A stretch of 64,000 nucleotides of DNA from Dillenia suffruticosa (Eukaryota > Streptophyta > Magnoliopsida > Dilleniales > Dilleniaceae). A model generated the notes under the pieces. It worked only from the letters and a program-made list of their open reading frames with translations, made no database searches and had not been told where the DNA came from. Location of the stretch: contig JAVTVX010000010.1 in NCBI GenBank assembly GCA_033439265.1, positions 23,487,056 to 23,551,055 on the forward strand, written 5' to 3'. Each line of letters begins with the position of its first letter. The stretch's first letter is position 1. Both the position numbers and the translations under genes were made by a program. Shown in pieces: positions 22,734 to 34,462 of the stretch.

Positions 22734-25700
22734 GGAGAGAGCAGTACTACATTTACACCAGCTAGTATGACTTCACCTTGATATCCATGAGATCGTCTTA
22801 TATTTAGTAGCAACGGTGGTATTCCATTTTTTCATTATTAATATTTTTGGTTAAATATTATGGAAATAGAGTTTTCCTTATATAATAAATAGTCACTTTA
22901 GTTATCAAAAATAAATACACAGAGTGGAATTAGTGAATACTTCTTTCTTTATATATACAAGTTCGCATTCTTCTCATTATGCCATCTCGGTTGATTAATT
23001 TAAAATTGATTATTTATTTATTTACATAATATTATCCATTATCTTTTAAAATATTTTAAAGAAGGCGATGAGAATAAATGCCATCATCGTTTAAAAAGAG
23101 AGTTTTTTTAATAAATATTATTATCTAAGATTTTTTTCTCCATTTTTTATGACATTTATATCTTTTAAAATTAACAAAAAATAGTAAAATATGTTTGCAA
23201 GACATTAATAATAGTCTATCAATGATTTTTGGGAGCACTTTTTCATTTTTTTCTTTTCTTTTTTTTTTTGGGGGGGGGGACCCAATCAACCAGTCCATAT
23301 GAGATCACAAATGGGAAAACTTCCATTTGCCAAAAATTTTAATATTCGCATAAAAAGCAAGTAGGAGAAACTAGGGAATTGAATGGACCATTTTCGAAGC
23401 TTAGATCCTCGAAGAGGGAAAAAATTTGAGTGCCTATACTTATTCCATATCCTTCATTTTTTGGACAATTAGGGCAACAACAGCTTTGACATGTACAAAA
23501 GTGAAATACAAAATTTGAGTGTCTAAATAGATTCCACATCCTTTTTCATGAAAAATACAAAGTTATCTGATTTGACTTTTATGTATATCCCTGCAAAAAA
23601 AAATATTTTCTGTCACTATGATAATCAAGAAATCCATTTTTTACACTCAAAAGCCATCGATGGGTGCTTTTCATGCATTTTTCAGATAGAGGGTAGAGCT
23701 TACCACTATATTCTAAACCCATAAAAGGGTGAGATTTAATCATACGGTCCAAAAATGTCTTTTTCCCCAAAGTTTGTATAAACATACGCTACGGGTATGT
23801 GAGAAATATGGGCTAGGTTTCCTTTTAGAGTAAAATGAGAAAGGACGCAGCGAGGACGACTGATCTTACAAGACACTCTCTTGTCTCTTTCTTCCATCTC
23901 TCTCTCTCTCTCAGTGCAAGTGGGAATCACACGCATACTCACATATACACGCACACAGAAACATTAGAATTGAGTGTTTGGTGATGATGAGTTGTGCTTA
24001 AAGAACCACATTCCCTCCCTCTCCATAACGTTTGGTCTCCCTTTTTTCATTGCACAAGTTTATTCAGGAGAATATCTGCCATCCACACTCATATTGGCAC
24101 TCCCCTATGCTGTCATGACGTGGCTGTTTCTTATTGGTTGTAACTTGTTTATGCATGTAAAACTCTTCACTTATCCACACCGCTACATCTCACGAGACTT
24201 ATGACGAACTTGTTATATGGGTTGCACTCAAGACAAAAATCTTAAGTTCTGGTCGAAATTTTAAAAAATTTTCATTTGGATAATTTTTAAATCATCGATG
24301 GTCGAAGAGAGTTGATATTTGGCATTATTTCTACTTATTTCTGGATAAGAAAATTTGGTTTTTATCGAAAATATTTTAAAAGTGATTCAAAATATAAATT
24401 ATTTATATTCTTTTTTTCAAATCGACTCTCCACCGTAGAATTATTTTTCCCATCTTAAAAAAGAAAAGGAAAGAAAAGGAAAAAGAGATGGTGGAGGGAA
24501 GGCAACAACAATTTGTTTAAAATAAATAAATAAATAAATAAATGTTGATGTCTTTCATCTAAATTTGGTTGTCTCCTCACATCATAACTAAATCTTTATG
24601 TACACAACTTTTCCCACTTTTCATGGGTGAGGTGAAAATGATGCTAACATCACTTTTAAAAAAAAAAAAAAAAGGAAAAAAGTTTTTTTTTTGTTTTCTA
24701 TTTATAGACTGATATTCTCGTATATTATCTTCTAGCCTCTCTTATCTAATACCTTCATTTGTCAGGGTCCTCTATTTGAGTCCTCATATCTTCAATAGTT
24801 ATGCATATGCTTATTCTTTTGCCCATTGGAGATATCAAACGCAAATCCCAGAATTTATGCTTTTCCTTGCAAGAAAATACAAAAGAAAATTAATATTTAT
24901 CTAACAGATCAATAGTTTTGCCCTATAAGTTCTTATGGTTTAAAGAGATGAATTAATGATTAGTCTTTAGAATTTTCTTTTTTTTTTTTTTTCAGAAATT
25001 TGGTTCATGATCTTAGTTTGATTCAATTAATTTCTTAAACCCTTGATTATAATTACATTTCGATCAATATTTCTGGTCAATAAATACAATGTAAAATGCA
25101 AATAATAATTTTTTGAGAAATAGATTTCATTTTAAATATACAATATAAAATGATTGATTGAATATTGTATTGCACATTTTTTCCATCATTTAATTTAACT
25201 AATCATACCGTATCACATTAAGTTTAGCAAAAAATCATAATCAAATTGATATAACGAATAACAAGTTTTTAGCAGAAAATTTTTAACAGCTATCACCCCT
25301 ACACAATAAACCCACCAAATATTATGCGCCCCCAACGGGGCAAGTGAATTCTGGGTGGTCAAATGCCATCGAGAGTGCCCTCTAGCTGATCTATATATTG
25401 TGGGTGCTCGAAAAAGACATCAAGGGTGAGTCATAATACTTACAAGTTCATGGCCCCTTGCTTAATTATATCCTAATCCAACCGCACTTTGTGCGCTAAT
25501 CTACCACTAATCATGCGAATGAGTTTTAACTCAGCTCCAGAGGTCTCAAATTCAAACAAAAATCTACCACTAATCAGATACACTTTTTGCGGTCTTCACA
25601 TTAATTTTAATAGTGGAGTTGCCCAAAACATCTTACTTAACAAATACCCTTTTACTATTAATTTGAGGCTTACTTTTTTATAAAAGCAATTTTCAAGATT

Positions 25701-26221
25701 CTCCGTGTATACTTTTGTTTAATATCATATATTATTTTTATTTTATAAACCATTAATATTTGATAATTTGAAATAAATTTGATTCGAATCAGATTAGATT
25801 TTTAAGAGATAAACATCTCCAAACATTTATTTTTTCATATATAAAAATTGAATTCAAAATTTTGTTTAAAAAATATCAATATTCAATTATTAGATCAATT
25901 AAATATTAATTTAATATTATATATTATAAATTAAATTTGACAGTCAACTCCATCAATCCATGCACTTCGAATAATGCTCTACTAGGGAATCATGGGCTAC
26001 TATAATATAAATATGTAGTTGCGTGCTGTCTCATACCATTAGAAGAATAAATGTCTTTAAATCATGTCACGTATTTTTTTAATCCAATCTCCCGAGTCAA
26101 CCCCAATTGGAGGACGCTTACCTCATTAACAGATAATATTAGATGATCTAAACTTTGGGAAATCGAAATTAAGTGAATTGTTTATATGATGATGGATGCC
26201 ATTGGAACCCACTTAAAATTG

Positions 26222-26375
26222 CTTTATTTTTTTTTATTTTCATCATTTAATCCATATTTCGACTAATTTGATTAAAATATCTACGGAACTCTATTTAAGA
26301 AACAATTCTCTTAATATAGTTTTTTTCATTATTATATTTTAAACTCGAAACTTGATTAAAAAATTTAATATTTTA
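26222..26375 (-). mobile_element. Degenerate SINE-like repeat
   Basis: Read on the minus strand this segment closely parallels 28185-28365 on the plus strand. Shared blocks include TTAAATTTTTTAAT, GAAAAAAACTATATTAAGAG, a GAATCCGATA/GAGTTCCGTA position, AATTAGTCGAAATATG and a terminal A-rich tail. No clear target-site duplication is visible. Confidence 0.5.
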
Positions 26376-28184
26376 TTCTATCGAAATGAATTTTGTCTTA
26401 AATTTGTTTTATACTCGAACGTTGGAATCAATTACCTTAAACGCGTGTCATTGGTTAAGCAACGTATCTAATTGGTCCGTACATACCTTGCACTTTATTT
26501 TTATATTTATTTATTTTTTAAATATACAAGTATTCATTGCTTTTGAGAAACAAAGTGAATTACATCAGGTCGGGTCTAAAAGTAAGACGACCTGAAATGA
26601 GTATTATGTCTGTAATTCAAAGATTTGGAGATATTTGTATTAAGTGAATTCCAACTGATACCAACTCCGTAAAGTTTTGATTATTTTAATTTCTATAAAA
26701 GATTATGAAAATTACAGGGAAAGGAAGTGTGAGGGTACCTTTAAATATGTTATTAATTTGCTCATTTGCACAAGTGATGGCCAAGTCATGCATGTCGAAT
26801 AAGAAATTGTAGCTCACAAGTCACAACTTTAGGGGGGGGTGGGGGAGGGAAACAGAATATGGATTTTAATTTGTCCCAAGTTAGCTGGTGGCCACAGCTA
26901 GAAAGTGTTGATGGGAATAATTCTTGAGAGCGACATGTCAAAATTCAATTGGAAGTAGGCGGAAAATGTGTAATGACCTCATTTAAGTGGGAAAATTCCT
27001 TTTAAGGCATAGCAACATCTTTCTCTGGTCTGTAGCTGTACTGCCCGGAAAAAAACTGGTATAAGATCCTAGTATTGGATAAGTTCTGTTGCCTTCGAGT
27101 GGTACTGCTTTATAGGCAGACAAGAAGCATCCGGGTTTTCCCTTTGCCTTCCTCGGTTTGCGTCAATGCCTACATACTCTTTACTAGGCGCGCGCGCGGT
27201 CTCTCTCTTTCTCTCTCTTGTTCCCAATATCACTATACGGAGTTATATTGTTATCGATCTAAAAAAACTTAACATCCCATCATACTAATTTCACTGTTCG
27301 TTGATGACCCTCTCTCTCTAAATTATCGATGGTTTGCAAAAAAGTTAAATATATTTTAGTAACATTAATTCATAAAATTCATCTAAAAATCTATTTTATA
27401 ACAATTTACATAAAATACTACCGAAGTAGTTATCCTAACCGGGACACACAATGCGCATGATTCATATCTCTAAGAAAATTTGAATTCGATTAATGAAAAT
27501 TATTTGAGAAATTACGATCAAAGTGTTCTATTGATAAAAAAGTTTAGAATTTTTTGATATTTTAGTATGTTAAAACAATAAATCTAATTAATAATTATAA
27601 CTTAGATTAGAACACTTTCATGATAATACATAGAAAAGATAATAAATCTATTGGTTCGCAATAAATAGTATTTGTAATTTATATCATGGTTTGAAATGAT
27701 TAACATTAAAGCCTTTTGGCACCTGTGGAACTTCTCTCATGTATACGTCTAAACCACAGAAAGAGAGAGAGATTTCATATGGGTCCAATATCCGGACGTG
27801 ACGCATTCTATTGTTCCCACATACATTATTCCATCTTAGATTATATCTCAATAAATCCAGAACTTTATATAATGAATTTACAAATAATATTGAATGATGA
27901 TTCTCTAAAAAGGGTGGGGGGTGATCGTGGGGCTTTTAGGCCGCCCAATCATGTTGGCTTTAAAAAGCGATTCCTTTGCTTCCCCATTAAGCCACTTTCA
28001 TCCAATCAACGGCTGTCTCTTTCTTCTCTACCTAATTGGTAAAATTTTACAAAACCATAAACTAATTTCTTCTCATTCTTGTCGGGCTTATTTGCTACTT
28101 CTGTGATTGAGTATAAGATGCACTCACAGTACTGCACTGCACTACCCCCATATGAATTAAAACAGTGTAGGCTCCTTTTCTCGA

Positions 28185-28365
28185 CTAACGAATAATTAAT
28201 TTAGTAAATTATAGTGTTAAATTTTTTAATTAATTCTTAAATTTAAAATTTAAAAATGAAAAAAATTATGTTAAGAGAACTATCGCTTAAAATGAATCCG
28301 ATAAATAGTCAAATCGAATTAGTCAAAATATGATTTCGGATATCGATCGATATAAAAAAAAAAAA
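28185..28365 (+). mobile_element. Degenerate SINE-like repeat with poly(A) tail
   Basis: An AT-rich segment ending TTTCGGATATCGATCGATAT followed by a 12-base A-tract. The terminal GGATATCG resembles the 3' end of the SINE at 14956 (GGATATCGG). CTCCTTTTCTCGAC before it and CTACTTTTCTCTCT after it may be an eroded target-site duplication. Confidence 0.5.
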
Positions 28366-29440
28366 GGACTACTTTTCTCTCTCTTTTTGTCTAAGACTCT
28401 CCTTTTCTCTCTCTTTTGTGTAGTCCAGTTAGCTCTCAACATTTGGTGCCCACTAATCTTTCGGACTCAAAAAGTTTATTTCCAGATAGAACTGCATATA
28501 TACCCCTTTTGCTGATGTAAATTTATCCTAATTTTGAGTTTCACCCCACCGTCCATTTTCTCTCCTCTGTAGGCATAGAGGCTAGCATATTCTTTGAAGT
28601 ATTATGTAGCATCTCCAGTATCAAAACCAAAGAACACTTTTACAGCATTTTTTATTTTAACTGAATGCCCAAAACAAAATTCGAAATCCTATTTCCATGT
28701 GTATGAAGACAAAATTATGTAATGAAGAAGAATTTTATTTATACAAATAGTAATTCAAACTTCAAATGGGCATGAAGAAATTAACAAAAGGAAAGTGTTA
28801 ATCATACTCTATTTGACCTGGAGTGAGAGATTTCCACCTGACCACGTTAGTTCACTTCCTTATGCAAGTGTGATTCTTTGAATTTCATCCGTGGTGTGCG
28901 CCTCTTGTGAAACTGGCAGCCAGACTTCAGTGTCTAGGGTAGAATATCTTACTTTTTTAAATTAGTTTAATCTTGTCACAATCATAACATTCTACGCGCA
29001 ATCATATACAAATCTTAGACGTATTTAATTGAGCAATAATTTATTGATATTAAATGGAATAAATGAATTTATAATGTAACAATTCGTGAAAGACAAGTAT
29101 AATCCCACATATGTCTATGATTTTGAACTGTCCAAAATATTTTTAAAATTAAGTAAAAAATACTAATAAATTATAATTTGACGGAGATCATCCATTTTAC
29201 TTTAAAGATTTTAAATTTGAGTCTCATCGTATATCAAAAATTTTTTAAAAATATAATAAAATGGACTGATATGTAAAATCAAATTTATTTAGTTATTGAT
29301 TTATTTCATCCCTCTTATATTAGTTTATATTTAAATTGTTGTGATTAAAAAAAAATTTATTGTACCATCATTAGTTCCTAAATTGTTATAGAAACACAAC
29401 ACATAAAAAAGGACCGTTTGATTTTCTCTTTTTGGCCCTT

Positions 29441-29856
29441 TTATATATATTCTCAATTTTAACTGCCGGCGAGGAGAGAAACTGAAGAAAAATGAGTCCT
29501 TTTCATGGTGCCCGGAGGCGGGACCCAAGAGACCGCGGTTCCAAGGGCTTTTAGGCTGCTATTAAAGGGCCTCCTCCCCCCATTGTGTTTGTCATCCGCC
29601 ACACCTTCCTCAAACATCATCTTCATCATCTCCTTCCCACCTTCTTGCAAACTCCACGCCGCGCACGCTCTCTCTTGGATGCCGATGCTTCTCTAGACCA
29701 AAAGGTACTAAATTTTTTCTCCACTTAAATTTTTCCACTCCAATTTCTTCCCTTTCTCTATTTTCTAAGCTCAAATTCGAATAAATTAGTAGAAGTATGC
29801 TAGTAGACAACAATAGACCAAGTGTATACTAAACTTGATAACACTGTGTTCTGCAG
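29441..29856 (+). promoter_or_regulatory. TATA box and probable leader intron of the FAF-like gene
   Basis: TTATATATAT at 29441-29450 is the best TATA candidate. It lies 470 bases before the ATG, so a leader intron would be needed for a normal-length 5' UTR. A donor (AAAAG|GTACTA, GT at 29705-29706) and an acceptor (TTCTGCAG, ending 29856) with a T-rich interior fit such an intron (29705-29856). The splice sites are visible; their use is inferred. Confidence 0.4.
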
Positions 29857-29922
29857 TGAAATCCAACCATCTTTTCTCTGGTCTGCGAGTGAAGTAGCCC
29901 AGAGAAAAGCAGAAAGAGAGAG

Positions 29923-31494
29923 ATGTCTACCTTGAGCAAGAGCTTGGGCTTGTCTTCTTCTTCTACTTCTTCATCTTGCTTTATAATTGAAGAAGAAGCG
30001 AAACTAATGAGTGAGAAGCAGGGGATAGTCACCATTCTTGGGTCGCACTGCGACCGAACCAGAACTGCTGCTTCACTGCGCAGAACTCTGTCGGCAGACA
30101 TGTCTTCCAAGAAATGGATGGCTCAAAATGGGTTTTACCCCATGAAGAAAATCGCTTCTGTCGAACAATTTCGGGTGGAATCTTCATCACCATCATCATC
30201 TGAAGGAGAAGATGAGTATGACGAAGAGAAGGAGGTCCAAAGGTCGGATCAATTTGATATTTGGGGTTCGATTCAAGACAAGAAAAATGAGGCTGAAAAT
30301 AAGCCTCATTTTGATATTTGGAGCTCAATTTTGTGTCAGAAATCTGATAACAACAACTTCAGGTCGGCCCTGAATTCAGCTCCTTATGTTCATCCTCTTG
30401 TGAAGAGATCTGCAAGCACTTTGAGTGAAAAGAGTCTTGAAATTTGCACTGAGAGTCTCGGTTCTGAGACTGGCTTCGATGGGTTCTCTTCCTACCCATC
30501 TTCGGAAGCTGGAGAGGTCGAAAAAGACGGAGAAGATGAACATGAACAACAACAACAACAACAGAAAAAAGAGAAAGAATATTATCAAGTGTTTGATGCA
30601 GAGGAATTTGAAATTGTAAAATACAATTACCCTCCAAGTAGGAAGTCGCCTCCTAGATCCTTCCCTCCACCACTGCCTTCCCTGTCCACCTGCGATGGCC
30701 CATCAGTCCGCATGCGCTCTCGCCGTGAGGACGGAAGGTTAGTGCTTGAAGCTGTGTCAGTCCCATCCACAAATTGCTTCCGTGCTGAAAGACAAGACGG
30801 TCGCCTCCTCCTCACCTTCATCAACAACCCTCACCCTGAAGAAGAAGAAGAAAATGATGATGAAGAAGAAGAAGAAGAAGAAGAAGAAGAAGAGCTAGCA
30901 ACTGAGGAAGTAGATGAGCTAGAAGAAGAATTTGGATCATATGATGAAGAAGAAGAGGAGGAGGAGGAGGAGGAGGAGGAAGAGGACGATGAACAAGATG
31001 AGGAAGAGGAAGAAATTGTAGGAGAAGCAGCAATAGAGCAAACAGCTAAGCTACAAAAGCCAAGTGGACTAGTAAATGTGCAAAGGCCAACCTTCTACAT
31101 GGACAAGTTCATAAGGTTAGCTACTAGGAACTCAACATGGCCACACAAGTTCAATGAAATGGTTCGCATGGTGGATGATGCAGAGGAATATGAGCCAACC
31201 CCATTGCCTCAATCACTCCCTGTCCCTCCACGGTCGCAGCCAAGAGTGGCTAGGCTGATCCCCTCACCTCCTGCAGCATCAGAAGCCAAAGCTGCGGCAT
31301 CGTTCAATGCCTATGACTACTGCTGGCGGAACAAGAAAACCCCACAACCTAATGGCAAGTTCAAGGCACAAGAGCAACAAGTGCGTTTTTTAAGGGGTAA
31401 CAAGGCTGAGTACTTGGTTCCTCTTTTAAGAGGCTGCAAGGAGCCTAGGAGGTCTCTGCTAATTTGGGAACCATATTGCATTGCCACTTCTTAA
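29923..31494 (+). CDS. FANTASTIC FOUR-like protein (FAF-like)
   Basis: Single-exon gene, 523 aa. The FAF domain is at about residues 246-301 (FPPPLPSLSTCDG, then RSRREDGRLVLEAVSVP and FRAERQDGRLLLTFI). An N-terminal pair of FDIWGSI/FDIWSSI motifs (residues 111-117 and 130-136) is typical of the longer FAF-like branch (annotated in Arabidopsis as 'FAF-like, chloroplastic'), as is the C-terminal LRGCKEPRRSLLIWEPYCIA. A Glu-rich block (about 306-365) follows the domain, encoded by GAA/GAG runs, and there is a short Gln run at 209-214. FAF proteins modulate shoot-meristem size through the WUSCHEL/CLAVATA loop. The role of the FAF-like branch is poorly known and its plastid location is a prediction. 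The first ATG is used. An AATAAA follows the stop by 83 bases. Confidence 0.9.
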   Translation: MSTLSKSLGLSSSSTSSSCFIIEEEAKLMSEKQGIVTILGSHCDRTRTAASLRRTLSADMSSKKWMAQNGFYPMKKIASVEQFRVESSSPSSSEGEDEYDEEKEVQRSDQFDIWGSIQDKKNEAENKPHFDIWSSILCQKSDNNNFRSALNSAPYVHPLVKRSASTLSEKSLEICTESLGSETGFDGFSSYPSSEAGEVEKDGEDEHEQQQQQQKKEKEYYQVFDAEEFEIVKYNYPPSRKSPPRSFPPPLPSLSTCDGPSVRMRSRREDGRLVLEAVSVPSTNCFRAERQDGRLLLTFINNPHPEEEEENDDEEEEEEEEEEELATEEVDELEEEFGSYDEEEEEEEEEEEEEDDEQDEEEEEIVGEAAIEQTAKLQKPSGLVNVQRPTFYMDKFIRLATRNSTWPHKFNEMVRMVDDAEEYEPTPLPQSLPVPPRSQPRVARLIPSPPAASEAKAAASFNAYDYCWRNKKTPQPNGKFKAQEQQVRFLRGNKAEYLVPLLRGCKEPRRSLLIWEPYCIATS

Positions 31495-31576
31495 TCACTC
31501 ACAGGACTAATTAGCTAGTGTTACCATATTACTATGTCTCTCTCTCTAGCCAACTTTGTTAAGTGTTTGTGTAGAT

Positions 31577-31582
31577 AATAAA
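31577..31582 (+). terminator. Probable poly(A) signal of the FAF-like gene
   Basis: AATAAA lies 83 bases after the TAA stop, a usual distance for a plant 3' UTR. Confidence 0.5.
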
Positions 31583-34223
31583 ATTATTATTAAAACATAA
31601 GAGAGAGAAAGAGATAGAGAATTTGGTATGATTTCTAGATGGATCATGTTCAAATAAATGGGAGGATGATTAAACAGTTGTTTATCTAAATAATTTAAAA
31701 ATTAGTATCAGTACCAGATAGGATGGACAAAATCTTAAGGGTGAGGGGGAGCATCATCTTTTGACTATGGTTGGACTGTCTCATCTGTCTCTCTGCATTA
31801 TTATCTATTTACAATAAGGATCCTTTATATGGGGGTGTTGCTTTATAAATCCCAAGCCAATGGGGGGTTTGTGAGGCAGGTCATGTCTGGTCCATTTGAT
31901 GTTCATTTTGGGAACACCATGATCCATGTATTGATTTTGTTGTGGGGTTTCTCTTCTCTTCATGTGCTATCGATGGAAGACTCTCTTTTCGTTCGGTCAC
32001 ATAATAATGAAGTATTAAATATATAATTGCATTGATGGATTTCTGAGGCAATGAAGCAACCAAGAATATAACAACAAGCCCTACAAGTGGATAAATACAT
32101 ACATTAATGTTGGACTTGGTCCTCGTGTTTATTTTGTGCCTCATTTTCTTGTCCCGGGTCATGTTTTTTTATTATTCTTTTCTTTTTTTTTTTTTAAGGT
32201 TTACATCCTTTCGATGGTCATGCCTCCTCAAATTATTTTTCTTCCTGCTTTGACGTTTTAACAAACCATCCCAACAATACCGAAAATTACACACTAATAT
32301 TTTTTATCAATTAATATTTATTTAAATTTGTCAAAAGTAATAAATAATTTAATTAAAAATCAATTAGAGTGCCTAAATATAGTCCATTTAATTTATGATG
32401 TATTAATATTAATGGTATCAAGATATAATATAAAATTTAAAGAGAGTATAAGTAGATATCGTCTAACAAATGATGCACTTGGTAGCTTACTCTAAGGGAG
32501 CAAAGCTCTAGACCTAGTAATAACTCTGGTTAGCTATTGAACTATAATTCAATTAATACCGTTTTCTTCCTCTTGTAAAAATTTTGACTTCGAATCTCCT
32601 ATGCATCCAAGGGAATAAAAATATAATAACTCTGGTTATTCGGTGGTTGCATGATAAAATATCACAACTCATTATTTAGTTCTAAATTTACGATTCTATC
32701 AAAAAAAATAGAAAGAGAGAACGAACGAGAAGAACCTCGCTCATTAAAGCACATAGGAGACCCATGTTTCGTTAATCTAGTGGGAAGAATACTAACACTC
32801 CACACTAAAAATTGAGATTCGAGTTTTAGTAGTGACAAAAACAACGTTGGGAGAACGCCCTCCCAATTGAGATTCAATAGTAGCTCAGTTGAGATTAGTC
32901 AGATTAAAGTTTCGGATACTTAACGATGAATCAAGTACAGGGATAAAAAAAAACACATAAGCCTTCAAACTTTTGAAAAAAATTATGATCTTAAGTTGAG
33001 AATTATACAATAAAAATAATATTAATCTCTTTATTAATAATACATAAATCGTAATCATTAAGACTAAATCCGTAAGTGAGTACACAAGCGAAGTTTGTTG
33101 ACTTGATTAGTAAGGCTGCTGCTTGATGGTGATCATTATCTAAAAACCAATTTTGAGCGGGCTTGAGTTGAAGTGGAACATGTACCCACACCCATGGTAA
33201 GGCCAACGCAGACACGGAGCCGTGTAACGAGAGCCTTACCTTGTTCCAGATGATTCCGGTTGTTCTTCTTTTACCTATTACGGCGCCAACCGGCTCAAGT
33301 CAAGAGTTTGAATTTCTAGGGATATTGTTTCTATGTTGTGCGTAGTAGAACTCTGGACGAGATTATTCCACTCTCAACTCTCAACTCTCAACTAGGGTTG
33401 TGATGTGATTAAAATTCCACATTAGAGGTAAAATTACGTTCGAAGAAGTTAAGAATAAGTTTAACCATGGTTAAACAATTTTTTTTTATATAAAAGCTTA
33501 TTTATATATTGATTATTCTAGTTTTTATATAGAGAAATCTATTTTTTTTTATTTGTGAAACTCTATATTTCTCCTATTTTTTATTAAAAATTATTGTAAA
33601 TAGAATATAATAAAAGTGAGTTGAGACAAGGGTTTATTTGGTTAAGTTTATTTTAAACAGATTATAATCTCTTAAAATATTTTTAGAGTTTATAAACTCC
33701 TATTACCATAAAATATTTGGATAAAACAATATGAAATATTTTTTACAATCTTATATTTGCTAAGAATGAGTTTTTATAAATTTCTTTTTTGCTGTTAAAA
33801 TGAATAAAATTGAAGAAATATTATTATCTATTAAATCTCCAAACTAGCCAAATATTCAAATCTTTAGTCTTTGTACCATTTTACAAATTCAATTAATTGG
33901 TATTCAATCTGATTCTTAATGAATAAATGTTAGTCATTGGATTTTGAAAATTTTTTTTAATGGATTAATACATAGATAGTACATAAAAGAATTACTTCAC
34001 CTTTAGTTATGGAAACTAAGAAATTAGATTCGAGAGAATTAATTTTTTATGGGATTTATAATACTCAAATTGAATTAATCGGATGAAAATCACGTACCGC
34101 TTAATTGTAAAAAAAAAAATCCATTTACATAAAAAACAAAAAAAAAAGGTACCCCAGCCTTGAGGCTTGGGCTTGGGTTGGGGGCTGTTACCCAGAAACA
34201 ATCCTTACCCCTTTTGCGTAATC
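31583..34223. other. Intergenic region between FAF-like and DNAJC8-like genes
   Basis: I see no gene. It is AT-rich, with a possible eroded SINE fragment near 32510-32620 (a B-box-like GACTTCGAATCTCC). A somewhat GC-richer stretch at 33145-33310 shows no recognised content. The tandem word CTCAACT occurs three times at 33373-33393. Confidence 0.5.
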
Positions 34224-34290
34224 TGGGCCTTCATGGTCCACATAGTGCTTTCAGGAGCCTTATGCCCTGGATGGTTAAACGGCATCGTTT
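34224..34290 (+). promoter_or_regulatory. Site II motif and AAACG...CGTTT palindrome before the DNAJC8-like gene
   Basis: TGGGCC (34224-34229) is a site II element, a TCP-factor target common in housekeeping promoters. The 14-base AAACGGCATCGTTT (34277-34290) is an inverted repeat (AAACG/CGTTT). They lie 170-240 bases before the ATG at 34463, and a (GA)n tract (about 34430-34445) lies in the presumed leader. Function is inferred from position. Confidence 0.45.
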
Positions 34291-34462
34291 GCCTTTCACT
34301 TGAGCACAATAATTTTTAGTTTAGGTAAGACCGACCGCACTGGATAGAAACTCATCATCTGGAGAGGACCTAAACTAAACTCGACAATTTTACTTCCCCG
34401 GTCTCGTGTCAGGAGAGGGACAGAGGGAGAGAGAGAGAGAGAGAGCGAGCGAGGAAGGAGCG

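Larger units (their letters stand above)
11972..29400. other. Gene-poor block of about 17 kb
   Basis: I find no supported protein-coding gene or structural RNA here. Recognisable items are a tailed SINE (14956-15142), a small palindrome (15817-15862), a large inverted repeat (15909-17628), microsatellites (18662-18707, 19889-19922, 22681-22730), a G-box/ABRE cluster (21389-21475) and degenerate SINE relatives (near 26222-26375 and 28185-28365). Open frames at 18431-18991 and 19548-19952 run through CT or GA repeats and look fortuitous. The rest is AT-rich DNA in which I see nothing. Confidence 0.6.

Noticed and set aside
22513-22770. Open frame of 85 codons
   Set aside because: It ends in an Arg-Glu run that is just the 50-base (AG)n microsatellite.
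30821-31033. Leucine-rich antisense frame in the FAF-like gene
   Set aside because: It is the complement of the GAA/GAG runs that code for Glu on the real strand.
34406-34462. Upstream extension of the first DNAJC8 exon
   Set aside because: It begins at GTG and reads Arg-Glu repeats from a (GA)n leader. The ATG at 34463 gives the conserved short N-terminus.
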